Shown here: positions 56,301 to 64,000 of the stretch, piece after piece | Position numbering within the stretch: the stretch's first letter is position 1 | Layout: each line of letters opens with the position of its first letter | Source of the DNA: Struthidea cinerea | Taxonomy: Eukaryota; Chordata; Aves; Passeriformes; Corcoracidae | Assembly (NCBI GenBank): GCA_013397865.1 | Contig: VZTI01000620.1 | Location: forward strand, 194,678-258,677 | DNA length: 64,000 nt | Direction of reading: 5' to 3' | Notes under the pieces: model-generated | What the model was told of the DNA's origin: nothing | The model's input: only the letters and a program-made list of their open reading frames with translations | The model's database searches: none | Program-made: the position numbers and the translations under genes

Positions 56301-58521
56301 AGGAAATGGCCTCAAGTTGTGCCAAGGCAGGTTTAGATCGGATATAGGGAAAAATTTCTTCATGACAAGGGTGGCCAGGTGATGGAACAAGGTGCCCAGA
56401 GAAGTGGGGGAATCATCTTACCAAAAAATGTTCAGAAACCACACAGATGTGGTGCTTAGGGACATGGTTTAGTGGTAGCATGGAGGTGCTGGGTTAATGG
56501 TTGGACTCAATGATCTTAGAGGTCTTTTCCAACCTTAATGATTCTGTGATTTCAGTGAAAGCAAAAGCCCAGTAAAAAGGAGATTTATATTGAAGAGTGC
56601 CAGTGAATTACACAACAGCTTCAAATAACACAACAAACATCCACATTAATATACACAGTTTTAATGCTAATGAGACTCGTTAAAGCCATCATTTTGGGCA
56701 ACAGTTGATTACATGATAATATTCTGTTTCATTCCTTAAGGTATTAAAGTGCAAATTAAAGAGATGAAAGCTCTAATTAATACCACATCATTGGCATTTG
56801 TCTACAAGTAGAGTCCTTAAGCAATATAAATTAATGACAGTACAAATATCTATGTTTTTCCAGAAATTTTTCCTGTATCTTAATACATTTAATGTAGAAA
56901 GGTATTATATTCACTTATTCAGTCAACAAAAGGTAAGCTGGAAGGACAAGCTGGTATAAAATTGGTCCCATATCTACACATTGAGCTGTAGTTTCAGGGT
57001 TATAGATTTAAAAAGCTGTTCACAACTTCCTGTTTCATAGCTCTGGAATTGTATCACACGTTGAAAATATAGATGGTCAAATATATAAGCATTTACTATC
57101 CCCAAAATAGGCAAGAAACCTCCCAGAATGTCACTCATTTTTTAATGCAAGTTTACTTCTCAGGAGCAAGGGAAAAGCTTACTGCTATTCACACTACTTT
57201 ATATTCTGGTTTTGAGTAGGACATGAAATTCAAGGCTGAGAGAAGCCGCAAACATCTACCCCAGTATTTTGCACCCTGCAGACTCTCCAAAACGGTGTTC
57301 TGGGTATGCAAGAAGAAGTCTACCCTTGAGTCAGTCCTTTGTTCAGTTTACCTTCAGTTCTCAAAATCAGGATTACCTGGCACACTGAAGGGCACAGGCC
57401 TAAATATTTCCAACTGCCCCTGACTCCTTTTATCCACAGTAAGAACAAAGTAATGATCTAGATTTGCTTTGGAAGTGGGAAAAGATTTTCTTTTTAATAC
57501 GTGATTTTATCTTTTTTTTAAGACATAGCCAAGAACTGCAGCAAATTCTTGCAATCAAGCAGGTGAGAATATAAATGACTATTTAATTTTCTTAAATATA
57601 TTGCTCAAGCTTTTCTCAAGCATTACCTACCTGATTTCTGCTGTGGTGCTTCAGGCGTTCCATGAATCGGATAGATCCAGAGTATTCCTTGAGTTTCCCC
57701 GTTCTCTGCTACAGTAACATTTCTAGAAAAATAAGAGTATCATTAAGAGATATTGCTGAAAATTCTGTTTCCAAAGTAATCTAGACTTGAGAGTTGTTGG
57801 AAAGGTTAGACTCTATTCTATTGTATGCTGTAATGCCAACCATATCTGAGAAAAATATGAAATAAAATTCAACTAAATATATCAGCTATAAATTCTATCA
57901 GCTATAACTTAGATCCACTTAGTATATTCAAATATTATAGATCTGAAAACATTCGGCCTGATCTGCACTCTGTCAGGCTATGTTTACACTGAGATAAAAT
58001 TTATGCAGTTTATGAATTACATAAAAATATAGGGGATGAGAATCATTATTATCCCAAATATATTGAAAAAACAGAGGTACCTAAGAGCTTTCATTTGCTC
58101 AATATCCACAACTGCAGCAGCAGTCAGTATTTTACATTTTCTTTCTTTAAAGTGAGAAGAGGTAGGTATTAAACAGAAACCTTACCCTAAATCTGCATAC
58201 TTCGCAGGGTACATTAAAAGCTTTTGATGGATACCCACCATCAGACTCAAAATCAGACACTGGACTACGCTTGGGAGCTACCCACAAACAGCCAATGGGA
58301 TAAATGATGATAGAATAGAGTATCCTCAACTACTTTTTCCTTTCCTATTAGAGTAAATTACCTGGTTAAGTCTGTATTTGATTCAGCAGTAACCTCATAA
58401 GGCCAGTTTTCACCATTTTCTCTCATTACATGAATTACCACCTGAGTTTTATAAATTTTCATTTCAGCTGGCATGAATAACACAGGGACTTCCAGTTTTT
58501 CTTTTGGAGCTAATCGGATTC
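20162..58521 (-). CDS. CFAP47: CFAP47, C-terminal part (last eight coding exons; 5' part beyond right edge)
   Basis: Spliced coding region for the last 410 residues of CFAP47, a very large protein of the ciliary and sperm-flagellar axoneme built mainly of Ig-like (ASH/MSP-type) repeats, with a calponin-homology domain upstream of this window. In humans its loss is linked to malformed sperm flagella (established knowledge). Exons in transcript order: 58362-58521, 57631-57722, 54548-54652, 53390-53542, 41047-41218, 39449-39610, 29840-30008, 20162-20383, totalling 1235 nt. All seven introns begin GT and end AG, and the split codons join in frame at every junction without a stop. The family call rests on recognising Ig-like strands and segments such as ATEPEVDDVI, GSDPDFLVMPQAGELLP and MQWTYVINGLPP, not on a database search. 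No frameshift or premature stop is seen, so this part of the gene looks functional. The promoter and start codon are outside the window. Confidence 0.88.
20384..29839 (-). other. CFAP47 last intron (9.5 kb)
   Basis: AT-rich and with no recognised interspersed repeat. It contains a (GA)n run at about 24468-24481, a small open frame with a predicted membrane helix (24131-24364) and a degenerate short repeat of 'aatacagt' type near 29625-29655. The phases of exons G and H match directly across it. Confidence 0.8.
24131..24364 (-). other. Small open frame with one predicted membrane helix, inside the CFAP47 last intron
   Basis: 77 codons from ATG to TGA. The N-terminus is acidic (MDFEVDR). It is followed by a clear hydrophobic stretch of about 19 residues (LALAAVFILVGIVTVGQLY) and then by a basic patch (RLIPKK), as in a single-pass membrane protein. 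The rest is unremarkable. The start context is poor (t at -3, G at +4), and there is no CpG-rich promoter. I do not recognise it; it may be chance or the remnant of a retrocopy. Confidence 0.15.
29840..30008 (-). CDS. CFAP47: CFAP47 exon G (penultimate, GC-rich)
   Basis: 169-bp internal exon, residues 282-337. The acceptor is gcttttccacag and the donor is ATCGAG followed by gtaagcc, near-perfect. One leading base completes an arginine codon from exon F, and it ends on a codon boundary. The peptide includes DPEPFTARFLAGSDPDFLVM, PQAGELLPEGT and VGYKPRMYGKKHTATLVIE, consistent with an Ig-like domain. The exon is clearly richer in G and C than the other seven exons and contains a perfect inverted repeat (reported separately). 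Long open frames on the opposite strand here are a by-product of that composition. Confidence 0.92.
36832..36861 (+). repeat. (TA)n microsatellite
   Basis: Interrupted TA dinucleotide run of about 30 bp in a CFAP47 intron. Confidence 0.9.
37541..38092 (-). mobile_element. CR1 LINE, 5'-truncated, minus orientation
   Basis: About 550 bp in reverse orientation. It begins with the complement of the CR1 3' tail (acagaaccacagaatgggtc) and continues through 'ggctggaagggctcaccacg', 'tcctgttccattgctgggca' and 'ggggcccagaactggacaca'. It sits in the CFAP47 intron between exons F and G, in the same orientation as the gene. Several open frames here are remnants of the element, not genes. Confidence 0.95.
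39449..39610 (-). CDS. CFAP47: CFAP47 exon F
   Basis: 162-bp internal exon, residues 228-280. The acceptor is gaaattttaag, with a modest pyrimidine tract, and the donor is ACAAG followed by gtaaaaac. One leading base and two trailing bases fit exons E and G. The peptide contains KATLVVQ, LWKFPLLFIATEPEVDD and VGLNKESIVGFKLTSQT, a run of beta strands. I read it as the start of the last Ig-like domain, which exons G and H complete. Confidence 0.88.
39611..41046 (-). other. CFAP47 intron between exons E and F (1.4 kb)
   Basis: I see nothing in it beyond the splice sites. An open frame on the plus strand (40350-40775) looks like chance. Confidence 0.75.
41047..41218 (-). CDS. CFAP47: CFAP47 exon E
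   Basis: 172-bp internal exon, residues 171-226. The acceptor is tatcatttag and the donor is CCAATGAG followed by gtaagatc. Two leading and two trailing split-codon bases match exons D and F. The peptide begins with a likely helix (FLYELQYQSDEIRSQL) and ends in strands leading to FAPSKPM, the usual edge of an Ig-like repeat. A 12.2-kb intron separates it from exon D, the longest intron seen here. The phases match directly across it, so no exon needs to be hidden in it. Confidence 0.87.
41219..53389 (-). other. CFAP47 intron between exons D and E (12.2 kb)
   Basis: The longest intron in the window. I recognise no CR1 in it. It contains a long T run near 45112-45124 and a perfect 10-bp inverted repeat at 49952-49975. 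Open frames such as 44478-44867 have no splice or compositional support. Confidence 0.8.
53390..53542 (-). CDS. CFAP47: CFAP47 exon D, with polar linker
   Basis: 153-bp internal exon, residues 120-169. The acceptor is tgcttttctgtag and the donor is ACTGATG followed by gtaagaat. Two leading bases and one trailing base fit exons C and E. The first half reads as a strand (RLEQRVELLLIGVMPGE). The second half is rich in Ser, Asn, Thr, Asp and Glu (VNTDESSNTPEVTD) and is probably an exposed linker between folded segments. Confidence 0.85.
54548..54652 (-). CDS. CFAP47: CFAP47 exon C
   Basis: 105-bp internal exon, residues 85-118. The acceptor is aactatttcag. The donor is TTGATGT followed by gtaatta, weaker than the neighbouring donors but the only one in the right phase. 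Two leading bases and one trailing base join exons B and D in frame. The peptide is basic (LLNRKRPREEG) and ends YLNLM. The open frame runs on past the donor for about 24 codons, but splicing there is required to keep phase with exon D. Confidence 0.8.
54882..54952 (+). mobile_element. CR1 LINE 3' fragment, degraded
   Basis: Short remnant with 'gagcaagctgcccttgagca' and 'agatgacctccagtggtcct', which match the last part of a CR1 3' UTR. It lies in the CFAP47 intron between exons B and C. Confidence 0.7.
55800..56552 (+). mobile_element. CR1 LINE, 5'-truncated, plus orientation
   Basis: About 750 bp of a chicken-repeat-1 retrotransposon, covering the C-terminal end of its reverse-transcriptase ORF and the 3' UTR. 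Diagnostic stretches are tgcacttgggtcacaacaac at the left, 'tactgggcactggtgaggcc' in the middle, 'gggacatggtttagtggtag' near the end, and a tail with attctgtgat. The ORF part is broken by stops and frameshifts, so the copy is dead. It lies in the CFAP47 intron between exons B and C, antisense to the gene. Confidence 0.95.
57631..57722 (-). CDS. CFAP47: CFAP47 exon B
   Basis: 92-bp internal exon, residues 54-83, too short to stand out as an open frame. The acceptor is tatttttctag and the donor is AATCAG followed by gtaggtaat, close to consensus. One leading base and one trailing base are split codons that match exons A and C. The peptide includes VAENGETQGILWIYPIHG, a strand-turn-strand pattern that continues the Ig-like repeat begun in exon A. 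The other two frames contain stops. Confidence 0.85.
58362..58521 (-). CDS. CFAP47: CFAP47 exon A (Ig-like/ASH repeat segment)
   Basis: 160-bp internal exon, residues 1-52 of the part seen here. The acceptor is ttgcag before GAATCC and the donor is ACCAG followed by gtaattt. It opens with two bases of a split codon and closes with two (AG). The peptide contains LAPKEKLEVPVLFMP followed by EMKIYKTQVVIHV. This is the alternating hydrophobic strand pattern and the 'proline-x-F-x-P' turn typical of ASH/MSP Ig-like repeats in CFAP47 and HYDIN-type axonemal proteins. The preceding exon must end with one base of a split codon. Confidence 0.85.
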
Positions 58522-58977
58522 CTGCAAGATGGAACAGATTGTTGTGGTATTTTGAAAGTTTTCAAAATTATTTCTATCATTTACTCACATATTTCCCTTT
58601 TTCCTTTTTAATCACTGTTCAACTTTTTATCATAGTGTATGGTTTTCCGTGTAAAAAATTCCATTTTACCCTGTCTTTGCCACAAAACAAAACTGCAATT
58701 AAGTGAATGTCCCAAATTTAATATTCAGAGATCGTGTGTAACATATGTATATCATTCCCATGATTTTCTAGGGCCTAAGTCATGTTTCTTCAGCTGTGGA
58801 TTACAGCTGTGATTACATTGCATAAAAAAGATCAATCCAAAAACAATTGTTCACATTCAAGACAACTGTACTATATTTATTGCAGAATCTTCATTATTAT
58901 TATACAAACCACGCCTTTTCTGTATGATTTTTCATCTGATTGATTTTGTTGTTTAAAAAAAAAAAATCAAACTAAAC

Positions 58978-59076
58978 TTATGTTGTCTGTAATGAAGGTA
59001 GCCTGATATTTTGAATCTTTAATCGCCTTTTTCCAGTGGTTTGCCAGTCTCCCAAGTGTCAGAATATCTACTTCAG
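58978..59076 (-). CDS. CFAP47: Candidate CFAP47 exon Y, next upstream of exon A (boundaries uncertain)
   Basis: A minus-strand open frame continues from about 59206 to 58967 and is protein-like (LTLGRLANHWKKAIKDSKYQ, then ATFITDNI). With the acceptor tttctgaaatag and the donor ATAA followed by gtttag, the exon is 99 bp. It has two leading bases and one trailing base, so it joins exon A in frame with an arginine and runs straight into its IRLAPKE strand. The donor is weak, and the acceptor could also lie further upstream (an AG just before the GTG at 59189-59191). I infer coding status from frame, phase and composition only. Confidence 0.42.
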
Positions 59077-62000
59077 CTATTTCAGAAATAAAGTTATCAG
59101 AAGATTTCACTGAGTTTAACAAGTAAATCAGTCTTTTCACTATAAAGCTCTTTGTTTGAAAAGAATTCTTGGAATTTGCAGGAAATGACACCTCAAGGTT
59201 AGGGTTTCAGCTTTAATTCTATCTGCAGAAAATCCTCTTAGTTATGAGTAACTACTTCTACGTTAGGCTTTGAATCAATTTTTGTGATAATATTTCACAC
59301 TTTCTACAAAGAATACAAGCTGACACAGGCCTGTGGGTATCACTCCCTGAAAATGACTGGATCTGCTGGAGTCACCCTGCCTGGGACATGCAGCGCCCTC
59401 CTGGGGATTGCTTCTGATGACCACAGGTGGCTTCGTGCCCAAAAAAATGTCAGCAGGGAAACTTTACTTGGTGCTCCAAATGGTCACCCTCCTACAGCCT
59501 AACTTCCTTGAGGGTGAAGACCTCAGTGCTGAGAGCTGTAGCAGAGTGGATGGTAGGAAAATTATAATGCAGTCTTGAGAAGGACGAAATGGAAAAAAAG
59601 GTGGATGCACAGAAGTTTGGGAACGAAGGTGGAAGTGTAGGGAGACTGAGGAAAATGATGTCAGACAGGAATACAGGAATGGCCAGAAAGAAAAAAAGTT
59701 CAAGTCACATCAGGGAAGGAGAGAAGGCTTTGAAAAACAGCTCTCCAAAATACAGTACAAGAGTCAGGACTCCTCATCTACACCAAATCTCTACTAGCAT
59801 TTAAGTATAAAGTCTACAGGTGCTAAGCTTTTCACTAGAAACACTCTTAAATTAAAACAAACTAACCAAATTCAGATTGGAAAATCAATCTTAAATTAGG
59901 AAAGTTGGGAATATTTAAAACCACACAACTCAGCAGGATTTCTACCTCTACCAGTTAAAAAGGCTTCAGGTTATCAAATACAGACCACTGCCTCACTTTG
60001 TTATGAACATGAAAAGCAGTAGGAAATCCTTACCTAAACATACCTGAATTTCTGCATGTAAGAGGTTTATCATATACTAATTATGAAAATTAACCAACTG
60101 CTTTGCACTTGTAATTACTTAATTCTTGTACATTTGTAGAAGTTCACCACAGCAAGAGCAATTTGCCTTTGAAATAATTACTTGAAGTTTTTTATCATGA
60201 AACAGTTTGAAAATACCCTCATTAAAAATCCATTAAAATTTTAATATCTAAATGAAAAAAACTATAGTTCTTATTTTTTTCATTTTTATAAAGATTTAAG
60301 ATTTTTCCTTAGACCTTTGAGGCATTAACCTATCAAACCCATACCCAAATTTAAAAGATATACTATACATACACGTACTGTTGGCAATCAGATGGTCAAA
60401 GTGAAAATCTTTTAAAATTAGCAATTCATTTTTAATCCAGTATCTGAAATAACTAAGATGATGGCACACATAGTTGCAATACCCCTGAAGACATCTGAAA
60501 TGGATCCATCCCTCTGGATCAGAAGCCCACTACAGCACTGACACACTATTCTCCCCCAGTGAGAGAAGAGTCAGCTCTCTGCTGGGATTTGCCCACTTTG
60601 GGCTTACTCTGGTTTAGTTATGACAAACGCCTGTAATATCTTTAAAACAGAAGCTTATACTTCAGGATATACTTGCAATTAGATTGCCTTGAATCCACAC
60701 ATACGTGCATACCAAAATAATGTAAACACTTTGTAACACCATTACAGCACATCCTTAAGTTTCATTTGCAAAGCTTTTAACAGATGGCAAATAGAACAGA
60801 CTGTAAATTTATAACTAGCTATATGCATTACATATATACTTTGAACTGCAGCTTAATTATGCCTGTTACAGGACAGAGCCCCTTGGTTTTTTAATATAAA
60901 TTTTAATACAGAGTCCATATGACAGCATTCTGGGTCACTCTGGCAGAAAATTGGTTATTAAAGATCATGAAAAGACAAATTTTATAATATTGCCATTGAA
61001 ACAGATTGTATTCACATTTTTAATAAAAAATATTAATAGAAGATGTTCATAATGATGGTAATTTTTATATAATCAGGCTTGCCTGCAACTGTCAACTAAC
61101 CAACTGATCATTAACTGCTAATACAGATTTATTTCATTATAATTTTGGCTAGTTAATAAGATAGATAAAATAGGCCTAACTGCAAAAATAATTTGCTTTT
61201 ATTTTTTTTCTTTTACATTTAGAGAATCTGGGCTAGCACACAGAAAATAGCTCTGTGTACAACTTTAATAAAAATCAGTGTTGCTAAACAAGTTGCTCCT
61301 ATTTGCCTGGGGACCTCAAGTATTCTGCCAGGGACACCAAAAACTAATACCAATGGCTGATCCCATGTCTTTGTACTGCAGGATTCATACTGCAATGAGT
61401 ATCCACAAATTCTTTTTAAGAAATCCACAGCAAGTCCCTTTTCTGAACAGGGGTACATCACATTTGGTAAAAAGCTTTGGGCCAGATTTTGATACCTCGC
61501 TTCTTTTTCACTGTCCTACAGCACACTAGGAAATAGTAAAAGTTAGCAGAGTAAGCTCAGCTGACCCTTTAAAGACTGAAGGCATCTGATTCAAACCAAG
61601 AGATGCAATTTGAGTCAGCTGCCTCACAAAGAAGTGTGTGGAGCTCTGCATCCTTCCTCATTTCATTTTTAGGTAACCTTTTGTTAAGCCTTGCCTCAAG
61701 CCTCCCCAGAGGCTGCTGGAGAACCCTGCTGGAAAACACTGATTCCATTAAAGATTCCTCAGGCACTGAGCCTAGAACTCAGAACTGAATTAGATAATAA
61801 ATCAAAATGAATGTATTGCAAATTCCTGGCCTCAATTCTTTGGGACACTACACTGTGGTTGAGTTCCGTGTAATTTCTGTGTCAGCCCTAGAAAGCTCAA
61901 CACTGTGACAGCTGAAATTAAAGAAGCAGTGGATGCCCATAGATGGGATGTTATTTGGAATAAATACAGATGGGCAAAGACGCACTTTTTGCCTCTACAG

Positions 62001-62533
62001 TAGATTAAAAAAAAGTAAAGAGCAAGCATACCAGGCAGTGCCATGGTGATAAAATTGTGGTGGCAAGCAACAAAATATTCTGCAATATGTCATCCTCCCA
62101 TTGAACTTTCACCTAAAGCCATGTATTTTTCATATTAGTAAAGTGCTTTGAGAGTAGATTTTCTAGACATTGAAGAGCATCTCCTTGATGCACTGCTCTT
62201 AATTCCGTAGCGTCTGAGTGCCTCCCATTGATTTTACCCAGAAGAAGAGCACTCAGTTCAGTCTCCTTTAATTGAAAAAGAGAGATGAGACAGAGCTCAG
62301 AATATCTTGTTAAAGTCTCATGGAGAATCATTTAGGAGGGGGAACTTTTATTTGTTTGTTTGTTTTCTTCATAGTTTCTCCATTAAAAATACTATAGCAT
62401 CATTTCAATTAAACCCACAGACAGCTCTGCTAAAATTACTACTGGCCATGTAAATGTCAATGCAGTATAATTAGGTCTGTTTTCTCCTATTATACTCAGA
62501 CTCTGGAAAGGGCAACCTCCAAAATATTCATAC

Positions 62534-62644
62534 ACAGCAGCTGCTGCTGGGGAATTACTGCTAATTTCTTCTCAAGGAACTTATCCAGAAAAGGAGAATT
62601 GATGTCAGATAGTAAAGAGTGAGATACTGCCAGCACATCAGTAT
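62534..62644 (-). CDS. CFAP47: Candidate CFAP47 exon Z (boundaries uncertain)
   Basis: A very strong acceptor (gacttttttttatgcatttcag) opens a protein-like frame: DVLAVSHSLLSDINSPFLDK, then KLAVIPQQQLL. With the donor CTGCTGT followed by gtatgaat the exon is 111 bp, with two leading bases and one trailing base, matching candidate exon Y. The open frame itself goes on to a TGA at about 62500, so a different donor is possible. It cannot join exon A directly, because that would create a stop codon; a further exon such as Y is needed between them. Confidence 0.4.
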
Positions 62645-63080
62645 CTGAAATGCATAAAAAAAAGTCAGGCCTAGGTATTCTTAAATTATTTTCATCTGCT
62701 ATAAGAGATAAAATCCTGGGTCACATATGAAAACTAAGATCTTTTTATAGCAGCTCTCCCAGAAGTGTTTCACTGCTAAATCTCAAGAGTTTAATAAAGA
62801 ACAGAGAACATTTTTGCCTTAACTCTTATTAAGGGTGAGTTTTTGTTTGCATCTTTCTTTTTTTTTTGCTGCTTCCAATGAGGCTGCTTGAATTTTTTAT
62901 TCCCTTTCATTAAAACACGATCACAATCCCGTGTTATGGATTCTAATTAAAAAACTGTGAGAGTAGCAGCCTGTGTTAGTTTTGCTACATCAGTATTATA
63001 ATTATTCAGTCTCAATGAGTAAATGTAAATAAAATTTTCTGAATTGGCAGTCACCACACAACAGCCAACAGCATCCATCT

Positions 63081-63216
63081 GTGGAGATATTTAAAACTTC
63101 ACTGGACATGGTCCTGGTCAGCTTGCTGGAGATGACCCTGCTTGAGCCACGGAGGGGCTGGACGGACAAGATGCCCTCAAGTGGCTCCTTACTGTGTAAA
63201 CAGTTCTGTGATTCTG
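63081..63216 (+). mobile_element. CR1 LINE 3' end, plus orientation
   Basis: Contains 'tggagatatttaaaacttca', 'tggacatggtcctggtcagc', 'ctgcttgagccac' and a tail with ttctgtgattctgcag. This is a typical CR1 3' terminus of about 135 bp. Confidence 0.85.
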
Positions 63217-63768
63217 CAGTTCTGAGGTCATGTCAGATCACTAGGCTTTGTTTCTGTTTTTGAGAATTCATATAAAATAAATCCTTGTTTGCAAAACCAG
63301 ACACAGATACTTTGCTCAGTGAATTGCAGGTGACATCAAAAACAGTGCACCCTTCAAAGGGAAAGCACGAAGGTACAACAAGAGATCACCCTGACGTAAC
63401 AATTAGATTTTGGGTACAGTTAAAGGCAAAGAAGCAGGATACTCCTATTTGCATCTTACTGGAGATGAAAAAAATGGAACATAATGCACTGCAAGTTATT
63501 TCAAGCTCTATACAAAAAAGTAAGTAAAAGAACTAATAAAAATAACCATGCAAAATGACAAAAATTAAATTAGTCCCATCCTATGTTTTAATAATTACAT
63601 CACCATTTTCCTTCCTTCAGTAAAGTTCATTTAGGTAGGTGGGATGCAAGAGAGGTTCCTTTCACAGATGGTCCACAATGATTGCATTTCTAGGGGACTC
63701 TCTGCTTCATGAATTATGGATACTTACACCAAGAGGTAGTGTTGTGTTTTCCCTTTCCTCTGGCAGCT

Positions 63769-64000
63769 TCACAAAACCCCAGAAGACTTGAAGTTGGAAG
63801 GGACCTCTGACAGACAAATGGCCCAACACCCCTCTCCAAGCAGAGTCACCTACTTGGAACCATGTCCAAAAAGGCTTTGGATATGTCCAAGGATGGAGAC
63901 TCTGTAATTCTTCTGGGCAACCTGTTCCAGGGCTCGATCACCCTCACAGTAAAAAAAGCATTCCCTTTGCTCAGATGAGAATTTCCGTGTTGCCTGTCAT
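63769..64000 (-). mobile_element. CR1 LINE, minus orientation, cut by the window edge
   Basis: Reverse-complement CR1 3' region: gaagttggaagggacctctg, 'ccctctccaagcagagtcac', 'tccaaggatggagactctgt' and 'gggcaacctgttccagggct'. It runs off the right end of the window. Confidence 0.92.

Larger units (their letters stand above)
53543..57630 (-). other. CFAP47 introns around exon C (1.0 and 3.0 kb)
   Basis: The 1.0-kb intron (53543-54547) holds nothing recognisable. The 3.0-kb intron (54653-57630) holds two CR1 pieces, 54882-54952 and 55800-56552. The short intron 57723-58361 contains a short direct repeat of 'atcagctataa' near 57881-57907. Confidence 0.75.
58522..64000 (-). other. Upstream CFAP47 region, apart from candidate exons and CR1 pieces
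   Basis: Presumed intronic sequence. Outside candidate exons Y and Z and the CR1 pieces at 63081-63216 and 63769-64000, I see only a short (TTTG)n run at about 62349-62366 and A/T homopolymers. No other exon could be supported. Confidence 0.5.

Noticed and set aside
55762..56325. Open frames in the right part of the window
   Set aside because: They are degraded CR1 coding sequence and its complement.
62113..62331. Minus-strand frame preceded by a pyrimidine-rich acceptor-like site
   Set aside because: The in-frame stop falls just before the only good donor, and it is not needed to keep phase between candidate exons.
1..64000. CRISPR arrays, bacterial operons, rRNA, phage or plasmid features
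   Set aside because: No spaced direct-repeat array, no ribosome-binding-site-led gene series and no recognisable RNA gene. The splice structure and CR1 elements show vertebrate nuclear DNA.

Overview
The window looks like nuclear DNA from a bird, or less likely another archosaur. It is AT-rich, intron-dominated and poor in repeats. The only interspersed repeats I recognise are 5'-truncated CR1 LINEs ending in the avian-type tail (fragments like attctgtgat). There is no bacterial, viral or organellar gene organisation. I cannot name the species.

The one gene I can support is the 3' part of CFAP47 (cilia and flagella associated protein 47; its human orthologue was earlier split into CHDC2, CXorf22 and CXorf30), on the minus strand. 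Eight consecutive coding exons run from 58521 down to the stop codon at 20162. All introns are GT-AG and every exon junction keeps the reading frame. Together they encode the last 410 residues. Two further exons (58978-59076 and 62534-62644) are plausible but unproven. The 5' part of the gene lies beyond the right edge. In mammals CFAP47 is on Xp; the matching block is on chromosome 1 in chicken, so this is probably an autosomal chromosome-1-like locus (inference).

Layout: 1-20100 is the region downstream of the gene, with CR1 scraps, one odd exon-like block on the plus strand (11851-11973), a G-rich run and two long unexplained open frames. From 20162 to 58521 is the CFAP47 C-terminal coding region with seven introns (0.6-12.2 kb), two of which carry CR1 copies. 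From 58522 to 64000 is further upstream CFAP47 sequence with the candidate exons and two CR1 pieces.

I did not find a new multi-gene system. The most useful leads are the candidate exon at 11851-11973, the two candidate CFAP47 exons, a small open frame with one predicted membrane helix inside the last intron, a CR1 carrying an exact 69-bp tandem duplication, and a perfect GC-rich inverted repeat inside a CFAP47 coding exon.
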